From contig NC_023750.2 of NCBI RefSeq assembly GCF_000499845.2, positions 8,813,790 to 8,877,789 of the forward strand: DNA of 64,000 nucleotides, in the 5' to 3' direction. Position 1 is the first letter of the stretch, and each line of letters opens with the position of its first letter. The DNA is from Phaseolus vulgaris. Lineage: Eukaryota; Streptophyta; Magnoliopsida; Fabales; Fabaceae. Shown piece after piece: positions 35,392-46,069 of the stretch. A program made the position numbers and the translations under genes. The notes beneath the pieces are model-generated. The model worked only from the letters and a program-made list of their open reading frames with translations, ran no database searches and had not been told where the DNA came from.

Positions 35392-36517
35392 TGTTGAACC
35401 AAGTGGTGTTCAAGCTTTGAAGAATCCAAACCCTTTGAAGGATGATGAAGGCTGGCTGTGCTTGCTGTTGCTGAGTTGTCTTTTAGATAGGATCTGGGGT
35501 AGATTTAATATGTAATCCACTCTTGATTGAATCCAAAGCATAAGACCTCTCAATCCTTTTGAAAGAAAAGTGTTTTTCACACTAAGTGAAAAACAACCTG
35601 TTGTTTTGTTAAAACAACCGATTGTTTTATACTTAGGTGTTTTTAGAAAAGGTTGAAAACTGCTTTTATGGTTGACTTGCTGTCAAAACCCAAAACAATC
35701 GATTGATTCGTGGAAACAACCGATTGTTTGTTTTGTTACCATAACAGAAAACTGTTTTGTGCTTTGACTGAGCATTAAATGATTTTCCAACTGTTTACGC
35801 TCCAATTTTTAATGCTTTGACCAATCTTTAAATGCAATTAATAGTTTGTTAAGATTTGATAACAAATAACTCTGATATATACAGTAAAACAGATTTGGGT
35901 TTTACACAAATTTTGAGATTTTGAAAGAGTTGAGATTTCTTAGAGATTGAGTTTGATCAAAGAGTGTGAGATAGGGTTTTCTCTTGTATTGATTTCAGAT
36001 TCATTCTGTAAAAAGTGCAATCCTTGTATCTGTTGAAAGAAACCTTGTGTGTCTACTGAGAAGTGTTGTGTGTTCTTGAGGGGATCAAGATCAACATTCT
36101 TAGTGTTGGTGTGTTTGACCAAGAGAAGTGTATGTCTTGAGGGGATCAAGGTCACTTCTTTGGTTGTGGTGTAAGTGATCTAGGTTTGATTGCTTAGTGG
36201 ATTTCCTCAGTGGTTTCTGAGAAGACTGAATGTAGCTCTGGGTTTGGAGTGAACCAGTATAAACATCTGTGTTCATTTTCTCTATACCTTAACTCTTTAA
36301 ATTCAGTTTTTAATATTTGCTAACTGGTATAAACAACCGATTGTTTCTGCGAAATAACCGATTGTTTTCCTGGTGCTGTTGTTTTTGCTTTGTGTTTTGG
36401 CAAACTGATTTCCTTATCATTTGTTTCTCGAAGTAATTTCATTCTTGGCTTAAAAGTTTGCGAAAACCCTTTTTAAACCATTCACCCCCCCTCTAGTTTA
36501 AAGACATCCATTTAACA
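35392..36517 (+). repeat. 3' LTR of pol-less copia element 1
   Basis: 1126 bp, with three exact motif copies (35612, 35713, 36331) and one-base variants. It is preceded by the polypurine tract and followed by the ctttc TSD. Confidence 0.93.
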
Positions 36518-36522
36518 CTTTC

Positions 36523-37485
36523 CTCTCTGTCTCCGACATGCAACTCCCCCTCATTATCTTTTCCATCCAGAACTTGGATTCTCTTTTCCAACTTCACTCT
36601 TTGTTTATTAACATCTCCAAAGACAAATTTTTTCCAATTCCTTATGTCGAACTTTAACCTTTTCCATTTCTCCTTCAAAACGTACAAACCATTTCCCTTA
36701 ATATCATAGGTTTCCCACTTAGTTCTTACGAGCTCCTTAAAACGGACATATTTTTGCCATAGATCGAGGCATCTAAATGGTTTTAGACCCCAATCAATGT
36801 TTATATCCTTTAAAATTGAAGCACAGTGATCCGAAACCGTTCTCCCTTCTGCATACAGTTTACTTCCCGACCACTTCTCCAACCATTCAAGGGAAACTAA
36901 AACTCTATCTATTCTGCTCTTGTCTGTCCCATTAGGTTTATACCAAGTAAACTTTCTACCCACCAATGGAATATCGACAGGACAAGACTCTTCAATAAAA
37001 TTATTAAAACTCCATATTTCACTACTGTAATTGACATTAGAATTTTGGCCTCTTCTCTCCCCAGCACTTCTAATAGAATTAAAATCTCCAGCTACACACC
37101 ACAGTTTTATTTGGTGACATTTTCTTACCCCACTTATCTTGTCCCAAATAATTTCTTTTCTCTTAAGGTACTGCCACAGTAAACATTTCATTATCGTTAT
37201 TTCTATTGGCGTTCCTAACTTCCATACTCCTTCAATAATTGAGAAGTTGTTCCCATTTCTATACTTTTTCATTTCAAAGCAATCTTTCTTCCACATAGTG
37301 ATTAACCCTCCATCATTATTAACTACCCCAATCTCAATCCAGTCAATTTCATTTGACCCCCAAATTTGATAACACCTTTCCTTACTAATTTCTTCACATT
37401 TTGTTTTTTGAAGAAAAATAACTCCAACTTGTTGTTTTCTAATGATATCACTAATATACTTCCTTTTTATCCTTGCTCCCAGACC
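36523..37485 (-). pseudogene. LINE ORF2 part 1: APE-type endonuclease
   Basis: From 37485 leftward the frame encodes GVIFLQKTKCEEI, WCVAGDFNSIRS, GRKFTWYKPNGTDKSRIDRV and TVSDHCASIL, the ordered motifs of the LINE apurinic-like endonuclease that nicks target DNA. The usual Q-E-T motif reads Q-K-T here (K codon at 37405-37407), so a metal-binding catalytic Glu is lost. The domain is followed by the linker KEKWKRLKFDIRNWKKFVFG. It is bounded on the right by the gypsy element and on the left by the copia element. The frame itself is open for most of its length. Confidence 0.9.
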
Positions 37486-37490
37486 CCTAA

Positions 37491-38169
37491 TGATGGAAGA
37501 GGCCCAAGCTCAGGCCCTAGTTCAGGCCTAACAACTAGGTCCATGGCAAAGAGGATTCAAGAAGATTGGGATGCTGCTATTGATGGTAGAGAAGCTTTTC
37601 TTTATATGTTCGAAGAGGACCGCGAGAAGTAAAGCCCAAGCCATGGTAGCTAGTTTCTTTATTTGTAATTTCAGTAGAATAGGGTTCCTTTAGCATAATA
37701 GGGGAGGTATGCTTATGATTGTAGCTTGAGTAGAGCCTTTTAGGGTAGGAAGTTAACCTATCTTCTAAAACTTTTCTCCTAGGGTGCGACATTGACTTTA
37801 GTCAATACCCTAGTAGCCCCTATTTTTTGTATTTCCCATCCTACCCTTGCTCCTTGCTCTTCAAGGCACCATCTCCTATAAACAGGGTGCTTTGGCTCAT
37901 GTTTTGTAAGATCAATTTTATGAGTAAAATGCTGCCAAATATTGCAAGCTTCTACTCCCTTGTCTAATCTCTCTAGGTTAGACACTTTGATCTTCACCTC
38001 CACCTTTCTCCAAGAGATATGGCCCAACCAATCACTTTCCATATCTTTCATGCACTTACAAGGAACCCATAGCTCTATTTCAGCCCTCCTTGATCCATCA
38101 CATCCATTGCTTCCGCCACCCTTTTTAAATCTCCAAGAAGAACAACCGGTCATGAAGTGAAACCCATCA
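37491..38169 (+). repeat. 5' LTR of the gypsy element
   Basis: 679 bp, TGATGG...CCATCA termini. Its first about 140 bases read in frame as the C-terminus of the element's own polyprotein, because that coding end overlaps the 3' LTR. Confidence 0.93.
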
Positions 38170-38171
38170 TT

Positions 38172-38184
38172 TGGTATCAGAGCC
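38172..38184 (+). other. primer-binding site of the gypsy element
   Basis: tggtatcagagcc, complementary to initiator tRNA-Met, lies two bases after the 5' LTR. Confidence 0.85.
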
Positions 38185-39585
38185 AAAGTTCTTCAAGAAA
38201 TAAATGTTCTCTTCATTTTATTTTTGAGTCTTCTTCTATTCCGTGTTGTCATATGTTGTTTGGTTGTCTTGTTGTTTTAATATTGTTTTTAGTTGATATT
38301 GTTGTACGGTTTTATTTTGGTTCAAATTGTTCTTGAGCTTCCAAACTGTTTTTAGGTTCCATTGAGTATTTTGTGTTTGTTGTTTTATTTTTAATTTTAG
38401 TTGAGTCTTATTGATGTTTTAATTGGTGCAAAGTGTCTTGGTTGAGTCTTTTTGATTTTTGAATCCATACAAGTTTTGTCAAAGTCATGTTCATCCTACA
38501 ATGTCATAAATTCCAAGTGGTGCCTTTTATTGTTGATTTGGTTGCTTGATTTTGATTTTGAGTGCAGATTATATTTCTGTTTTAGAAGCTTTGTTGACTT
38601 TTATATTTTCATATTTTAGTTCATACTTGTGTTTTAGTTCCATACAAGTTCTTTTCCAATCATTTCCATTGTGTTTTTGAAGTTTCCTAGACGTTTTCTA
38701 ATTCCAAGTTAGAATTTTTTTTTTGTTTTCACTGTGACTATGCTGACTGGAATTTTTCCAAGAAAATAATTTTGTGGGTGAAAAATTCTAAAATTTTGGA
38801 TTTGAGTATTTTGATGTATTGAGAAAAAGTGAAAAAAATGAAGAAGTACATCAAAATTCAAAATACAAAAAAAAATGATAAATGAAATACAAACATAGTG
38901 CAAAAATTCTGACTCTGGAAAAACGGTGATGCATCATTGATCTTGATAAAACTATTACAATTATTTGGCTTATTGTTTTTCTGAAATTCCAACGCCTATT
39001 TTGATCTAAAACATTGAATTTTTGTGTGGTTAAAATTTCAAGCTCAAATTTGAAGTGTTCTGTCTAGCATAAATTTGTAAAGTTGTGAAAAATTTACACA
39101 AAAAAAATTTGTAGTGTTGTTTTGGTTTTATTCATCTATTCTAGTTCAATTCCCTAGGATTCCACTTTGTGTGCTGCCTTTTCTTGTGTGCCTTAATTTT
39201 TTGCTTGTCAATTTTATTGAATACTCTTTCAAGTCTTGTCAAATATAAACTCCATTTGCAGTAGTACTTCATTTTAAATTTGATTTTTGTTGCTTTAAAA
39301 CTTGTTTGACCTCTTTTTGGTGGAATTTACCTAAAAAGTGTTTTGGTGAGTAGTGGAGCTAAAATTTTGTTTTAGTGAAAGCTATATCACTAAAAGGGAG
39401 CTGGATTAAAGATTCAAGGTTGAATAACCTAAGGAGACAAAGCAAGGGACAACAATAACCTCATTTAAAAAATACACAAATGAGCTAGAAGTGGAGTGCA
39501 TAAAATAGGACTTTAATTTTTATGCATAAAAAAAATTGTTGAATACTAGAAAATTAAAAAAATCTCATACATCACATGCATCTAG
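38185..39585 (+). other. leader of the gypsy element
   Basis: T-rich non-coding sequence between the PBS and the insertion point of copia element 2. No ORF is supported; the gag start is either lost or unrecognisable. Confidence 0.5.
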
Positions 39586-40723
39586 TGTTGAACCAAATGG
39601 TGTTCAAGCTTTGAAGAATCCAAACCCTTTGAAGGATGTTGAAGGCTAGGCTGTGTTTGCTGTTGCTGAGCTGTCTTAGATAGGATCTGTGGTAGATTGT
39701 TTATGTAATCCACATTTGGTTGAATCCAAAGCATAGGCATTCTCAATCTTTTTAAAGAAAAGTGTTTTTCAAACTAAGTGAAAAACAATCGATTGTTTTG
39801 TCGAAACAACCGATTGTTTTATACTTAGGAGTTTTTAGAAAAGGTTGAAAACTGTTTTTCAAATGGTTGAGCTGTTGAAACCAAAACAACCGACTGATTC
39901 GTGGAAACAACCGATTGTTTGTTTTGGTACCATAATAGAAAAATGGTTTGTGCTTTGACTGAGCTTTAACTGTTTTTCTAACTGTTTACACTCTAGTCTT
40001 TAATGCTTTGACCAATCTTTAAATGCAATAAATAGTTTGTTAAGATTTGATAACAAACAACATCTTTGAATATATTCAGAAAAACAAATTTGAGTTTTTT
40101 AATAGTTACACAAGTTTTGAGATTTTCAAAGAGTTGAGATTGCTTAGAGGTTGAGATTGATCAAAAGTGTGAGATAGGATTTCTGCTTGTATTGATTTCA
40201 GAATTGCTTTTGTAACAAGTGTAATCCTTGTATCTGTTGAACAAGAATCTTTGTGTGTTTGCTGAGAAGTGTTGTGTGTTCTTGAGGGGATCAAGATCAA
40301 CATTCTTAGTGTTGGTGTGTTGGCCAAGAGAAGTGTGTGTCTTTAGGGGATCAAGGTCACTTTCTAGGTTGTGTTGTAAGTGATCAAGGTTTGATTGCTT
40401 AGTGGAATTCCTCAGTGGTTTCTGAGAAGACTGGATGTAGCTCTGGGTTTGGAGTGAACTAGTATAAACATCTGTGTTCATTTTCTCTATACCTTAACTC
40501 TTTAAATTCAGTTTTTAATATTTGCTAACTGGTATAAACAACCGATTGTTTCTGCGAAATAACCGATTGTTTTCCTGGTGCTGTTGTTTTTGCTTTGTGT
40601 TTTGGCAAACTGAATTCTTTATCATTTGTTTCTTGAGATAATTTCATTCTTGACTTAAAAGTTTGCGAAAAGCCTCTTTAAACAATTCACCCCCCTTCTA
40701 GTTTAAAGCCATGCTTTCTAACA
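39586..40723 (+). repeat. 5' LTR of pol-less copia element 2
   Basis: 1138 bp, with three exact AAACAACCGATTGTTT copies (39803, 39905, 40536) plus variants. It ends three bases before the PBS. Confidence 0.93.
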
Positions 40724-40725
40724 AT

Positions 40726-40737
40726 TGGTATCAGAGC
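40726..40737 (+). other. primer-binding site of copia element 2
   Basis: tggtatcagagc, complementary to initiator tRNA-Met, lies 47 bases upstream of the gag ATG. Confidence 0.88.
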
Positions 40738-40783
40738 TTGGTTCTTGAAAGTTATTCAAGTGTGATCCTAAAAACTGTTTTTT

Positions 40784-42216
40784 ATGGCTGATAGACTACC
40801 TTTTGCGGAAGGTACTTCAAACAACAGACCACCTTTGTTTTGTGGTTTGAACTACCAATTTTGGAAAGTGAGAATGAAAATCTTTATTGAATCACTTGAT
40901 AAAGGAATTTGGGATGCTATTGAAAATGGTCCTTTTGTCCCAAAGTTTGAAAAAGATGGATCTTTCATTGAAAAACCTTGGTCTCAATGGACTATTCAGA
41001 AAGCAAGAAGGCCAAATTCGATTGCATTGCCAAAAATATAATAACCTCTGCTTTAAATTCAGATGAGTTTTTCAGGGTCTCTCAATGCAAATCATCAAAA
41101 GAAATGTGGGACACCTTGGAGGTAACTCATGAATGTACAAATGAGGTGAAGAGAGTTAGGAAGCATACTCTAATCCAAGAGTATGAAATGTTCAGAATGC
41201 TCAAAGGTGAAACAATTGCTGAGGTGCAGAAAAGATTCATGCACATCATCAATCATCTCATGAGCCTTGACAAGACCTTTGAAAAGGAAGAGCTAAACAT
41301 CAAGATCTTGAAATGTCTTGATAGAGCTTGGCAACCCAAGGTAACTGCTATTTTCGAATCTAAAGATCTAACATCCTTGAGTATGGCTTCTTTGTTTGGA
41401 AAGCTTAGGGAACATGAGTTAGAGATGAATCGACTCAATGTTCAAGAAAGCAAAGACAAGCACGTAAGGAGCATAGCCTTAAAAGCTTCCAAGCACAAAG
41501 GCAAACAAGAATCCAGTGATGAGGAAAACCTTAGCTTGCTGTCAAGAAAGTTTAGCAAATTCTTGAAGAGGAACCGCAACAAGGACAACAACAAAGATAG
41601 GTATGGAAACAAGAAATCAAATGATTTTAATTCAAATAACTATACTTGTTTTGGTTGTGGTGAGCAAGGTCACATAAAGGCAGATTGCCCAAACAAAAGC
41701 AAGGAGAAGAGATCTAGCAACAAGGAAAAGAAGAACAAGACAAAGAGAGCCTACATAGCTTGGGATGAAAATGAAGTATCATCATCAAGCTCTTCATCAA
41801 GTGAAGGTGAGAAAGCAAACATCTGTTTGATTGCAGAAGATGATAATGAATCCTATAACTCAAGTGAGGTAAGTTCATGTGCTTCTTTAAATGAACAAAA
41901 TTACAGTGAATTGCTTGAAGCTTTTCAAGAAACTCACGATGAAGCTAATCGATTAGTACTTTCAAACAACCGATTGAAAGAACTTAACAGCTGGCTGGAA
42001 AAGAGAGTGAAATCACTTGAAGAAGAGATTGAAAAATCAAAAAATGATTTCAAAGACCTGGAAAATCATTTCAAAAATGCTTCTTGCAAGTGTGACACTC
42101 TCATTTGCGAAAATTGTGAAAATCTTGAGAAAAAGGTGCATTATCTTGTTGACACTGTGGACAAGCTTTCAAAAGGGAAATCTAACTTTGAGAATGTCTT
42201 GGCATCTCAAAGCTGA
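40784..42216 (+). pseudogene. copia-type gag with CCHC zinc knuckle (frameshifted)
   Basis: The ATG at 40784 follows the PBS closely. The first frame reads FCGLNYQFWKVRMKIFIESL, a copia gag N-terminus (DUF4219/UBN2 type), and closes at 41041. A frameshift near 40990-41010 moves the reading to the frame that ends at 42216. That frame has MWDTLEVTHECTNEVKRVRK, the knuckle CFGCGEQGHIKADC (41647-41688), an acidic Ser-rich stretch and a long coiled-coil-like tail. Gag would form the particle and bind RNA. A further knuckle-like block, CFYCMKKGHSVRLC (42336-42377), and a KGPNLVA end (to about 42500) lie in another frame and match the gag/pol boundary of Sirevirus-like elements. Confidence 0.85.
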
Positions 42217-42500
42217 GGTTTTGGAAAGGCTGGTTTAGATTTCAATTCACAGAACCAACAAGATAAATTTTCAAAAAAAAATTTAAGAATGCCAGTAAAA
42301 AACCAATTGTTAAATCAAAACAACCGGTTGTTACATGCTTTTATTGCATGAAGAAGGGCCATTCGGTTAGATTATGCAAAATAAGAAAGTTTTCTGTTCC
42401 TAGAGGCTACATGAAATGGATTCCTAAAGGATGTGAGGTTCCAAATGAGAAAAAGAAACCAATTGGACCCACATTTGTGAAGGGACCAAATCTTGTTGCT

Positions 42501-43288
42501 TGAACTCATGCTTGTGCAGGAAATCTAAAGAAGTGTGAAGGACTGAGTCATCTGATCAAGTTTTTGGAAGGAATAGGCCAACATTGAAGCTGAATCAATG
42601 TTATGTATCTGTCCAAAAGCCCTCAACAGTCAAATTAAGGCTTCTTGATCTCAAAGCACATGGCTCATTGAAAGAACAACTCAAAGGATAAGACATTCCT
42701 TATCTCTGTTATTAATTTCTGTTTTTAAATTCTTTTACATGTTTGTATAACCTACTTAAAGTGTTCAATTTCATCTGATTTGATTTATTTCTGCTCATGC
42801 TTAAAAATTCAAAATGAGTTTACTACTGCAGAAAAACAACCGATTGATTCCTCGAAACAACCGATTGTTTTGAGTCTGACAACACTGTGAAGAAATCAAT
42901 TTAATTTTCATTTTGAATTTCTATCCGTTGCAGATCAAATTAAAGAGAGAATCCTTGGTCTATGAACCTGTGTTGAAAGCAGATCACGCTCAGAAAGAAG
43001 TTACAACAGTCATAAAGGAATATATTCTAAAATCTTGGAAATTCAAGAGCCTTAATAACTAGTCAAAGATCACATGTGAAGACCATGTGATTTTCTGCTT
43101 TTTCTGACGTTTTCTGTGCAGGGCATGGTCTCTCAGAAAATCTGGTAACCACTCATGTCATTAAATGCTTTATGATTCTGTTTGTGCTATAAAATCTGTT
43201 GCAACCGATCTTCCACAAGAACAACCAATTACAACATCTCTTGCAAAATCTGTGAGTGAGCTTTTCTCTGCTTTTCATCTCTGCCGTC
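42501..43288 (+). other. pol-less junction and leader of the envelope-position ORF
   Basis: Non-coding sequence directly joins the end of gag to the envelope-position ORF; it is shared with element 1 (31341-33809, minus the solo LTR). A motif pair lies around 42835-42870. No trace of protease, integrase or reverse transcriptase is seen. Confidence 0.7.
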
Positions 43289-44477
43289 ATGGACTCAACT
43301 CTTCCCACCTCAAGAAGAGTCAAATCTAGAGCAGTAAGGTCTGGAGGAAGGCTTGAAGGATGGTTTTCTGGTGATATTGATCTTATTGAGAGATATAGAT
43401 TTGAGACTACCACCAAAGTCATAAACAACCCTAAAGTTGTTTGCTTGTATTGGCTGAAAAGCCAAAAGCTGGACAATGTCAGAAGGCTCCTCAAAGATCA
43501 GTCCCTTAGAAAGTTCTTGGAGATGAAAAGGATTATCTATCTAGATTTGATAAGAGTTTTCTACAAAAATCTCAAGTTTGAGGGAAACAACCTTGTTTCT
43601 CATGTAAAAGGTGTAGATATGGAGATTACACATGAAGTGTGGACTACTGTAGTTGGTCTAAAGTACTCAGGCCTCAAGATTAACAAGGGGAACCTTAGTG
43701 GAGGAATTCAACAAAGTTCAATACTACAAGAGCTGCTTGAAGAACCAAAATGCACAAGTTAGGACTTGTTCGGTTGGTGGCTTAAGGCTTGATGAAAGTT
43801 TGCTAGCCCTCATTGTGACTTGGATTCTAACTCCAAGGGGGAGCAATCATTCAGTGCTTACTGAGGAGGATCTGGTGTATATCTTCTGCATTACGAAGAA
43901 GATCAGAATTAATTGGATTCACATCATCAAAGAGCACATGCAAAAGGCAATGAGGTTAAGTGACTATCACTATCCATATGCTATTTTGGTTTCTAAATTT
44001 CTGCTATATTTTGAAGTGAACCTAGAGGATGAAACATCTGAGCTGGTCAAGTCAACTCAAGAGTTGAACAGTGGATCTCTCAGCAAAATGGGTTTAACCA
44101 AAGTAGGTGGAAAATGGATTTGCAAAGATGGTTTTGGAGCCTCATCTAGTGTTGCTACTGATCATGAACATGCTGCAGATATGGATTTTCAACATGAAGA
44201 TTTACCTGAAGCACATCAAGATGTTGGACCTAGTGCTGGTGCTGGAAATCAAGAAGAAAGAATGCAATCCATGTCTTCTTTTGAAGAACTCATGATGAAT
44301 AGGCTTGATAGCTTTGCGGAGAATCAAAGGAATCTCCATGATCTTTGTGTCAGCAATTTCCAGAGGATTGAGAACAGGTTTGACAGCATGGATGCACGTT
44401 TCATGACTCTAGATGAACAGATTGAGAAAGTACAAAACCAAATCTTTGATCTTCAATATGCTGATGATGATGAATGA
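43289..44477 (+). pseudogene. envelope-position ORF (putative plant transposon protein type), element 2
   Basis: From ATG 43289 the frame is open to 43762, then a small deletion near 43700 shifts reading to the frame that ends at 44477, so about 395 codons are covered by two overlapping frames. Blocks include KVVCLYWLKSQKLDNVRRLL, DLIRVFYKNLKFEGNNLVSH, RTCSVGGLRLDESLLALIVT and INWIHIIKEHMQKAMRLSDY. The C-terminus (MNRLDSFAENQRNLHDLCVS onward) has heptad-like spacing and probably forms a coiled coil. Position, size and domain fit the third ORF of Sirevirus-type elements; an actual envelope function is unproven and I see no convincing transmembrane segment. Confidence 0.72.
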
Positions 44478-44908
44478 AGAAAAACAACCGGTTGATGTAT
44501 CGAAACAACCGATTGTTTTTGGTAGTTGTATCAGTTTTCTATTTTTCTGCTTTTGCTGTTTTAAATCTGTTGTATTGAGAACAATTATCTTGTTTATCTC
44601 TTCGTTTTGTCTATTTGTGAAGACAAATAGGGGGAGATATATGCTGTGTTTAATTTCAGTTTTTTATTTTCTGCAAAACAGTTTGGATGAGTGAAACCTT
44701 ATAGGTTTTTGCTCCTATATTTGTTTGTTGTTTGCTATTTGCTCTGATATTATGTTTTGAACCTCTATATTTGTTTCTGTGCTAACCAAATATCAGAAGC
44801 TCTGTATTTTGCTTAAAAACTGTGCTTTACAGGAACTGCTTCAGATTCAATCAGGTATCAGGTACAACACAAGCATCAAGGATTTGTCTTCATCAAATAG
44901 GGAGAGAT

Positions 44909-46064
44909 TGTTGAACCAAGTGGTGTTCAAGCTTTGAAGAATCCAAACCCTTTGAAGGATGTTGAAGGCTAGGTTGTGCTTGCTGTTGCTAAGATGTCTT
45001 AGATAGGATCTGGGGTAGATTGTTTATGTAATCCAGTCTTGATTGAATCCAAAGCATAGGCATTCTCAATCTTTTTAAAGAAAAGTGTTTTTCAAACTAA
45101 GTGAAAAACAACCTATTGTTTTATCAAAACAACCGATTGTTTTGTCGAAATAACCGATTGTTTTATACTTAGGAGTTTTTAGAAAAGGTTGAAAACTATT
45201 TTTCAAATGGTTGAGTTGTTAAAACGAAAACAACCGACTGATTCATGGAAACAACCGGTTGTTTATTTTGGTACCATAACAGAAAAATGGTTTGTGCTTT
45301 GACTGAGCTTTAAATGTTTTTCTAACTGTTTACGCTCCAGTCTTTAATGCTTTGACCAATCTTTAAATGCAATAAATAGTTTGTTAAGATTTGATAACAA
45401 ACAACATCTTTGAATATATTCAGGAAAACAAATTTGAGTTTTTTAACACTTACACAAGTTTTGAGATTTTCAAAGAGTTGAGATTGCTTAGAGGTTGAGA
45501 TTGATCAAAGAGTGAGATAGGATTTCTACTTGTATTGATTTCAGAATTGCTTTTGTAACAAGTGTAATCCTTGTATCTGTTGAACAAGAATCTTTGTGTG
45601 TTTGCTGAGAAGTGTTGTGTGTTCTTGAGGGGATCAAGATCAACATTCTTAGTGTTGGTGTGTTGGCCAAGAGAAGTGTGTGTCTTTAGGGGATCAAGGT
45701 CACTTTCTTGGTTGTGTTGTAAGTGATCTAGGTTTGATTGCTTAGTGGAATTCCCAGTGGTTTCTGAGAAGACTGGATGTAGCTCTGGGTTTAGAGTGAA
45801 CCAGTATAAACATATGTGTGCATTCTCTCTCTCCTTAATCTCTTCAAAATCAGTTTTGATATTTGCAAACTGGTATAAACAACCGATTGTTTATGCGAAA
45901 CAACCGATTGTTTTTCTGGTGCTGTTGTTTTTGTTTTTGAGTTTTTGGCAAACTGAATTCTTTATCATTTGTTGCTCGAGATAATTTTATTCTTGCCTTA
46001 AAAGTTTGCGAAAACCCTCTTTAAATAATTCACCCCCTCTAGTTTAAAGTCATCCTTTCTAACA
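44909..46064 (+). repeat. 3' LTR of pol-less copia element 2
   Basis: 1156 bp, with exact motif copies at 45127, 45877 and 45898, and a fully palindromic variant AAACAACCGGTTGTTT near 45249. Confidence 0.93.
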
Positions 46065-46069
46065 TCGAG

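Larger units (their letters stand above)
30256..36517 (+). mobile_element. pol-less copia element 1 (TSD ctttc); lacks PBS and gag
   Basis: The LTRs 30256-31340 and 35392-36517 both start TGTTGAACCAAGTGGTG and end in TAACA. ctttc at 30251-30255 and 36518-36522 is a perfect TSD inside the LINE. A polypurine tract (aaatagggggaga) precedes the 3' LTR. Directly after the 5' LTR the sequence joins a point that in element 2 lies past gag (about 42449), so PBS, leader and gag are deleted. There is no protease, integrase or reverse transcriptase. A damaged envelope-position ORF (33810-34975) remains, and a solo LTR of a sister family is inserted at 31607-33212. Confidence 0.93.
39586..46064 (+). mobile_element. 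pol-less copia element 2 (gag plus envelope-position ORF)
   Basis: The LTRs 39586-40723 and 44909-46064 start TGTTGAACCAA and end TTTCTAACA. The flanks tctag (39581-39585) and tcgag (46065-46069) match 4 of 5. A PBS lies at 40726-40737 and a polypurine tract (aaatagggagagat) before the 3' LTR. The interior has gag with a CCHC knuckle, a second knuckle region, a non-coding stretch, and the envelope-position ORF; protease, integrase, reverse transcriptase and RNase H are absent. It matches element 1 through the pol-less junction, and it is inserted in the gypsy element. Confidence 0.92.

Noticed and set aside
38172..38184. tRNA-Met gene fragment
   Set aside because: The match is the short complement used as a retroelement primer-binding site directly after an LTR; there is no cloverleaf.
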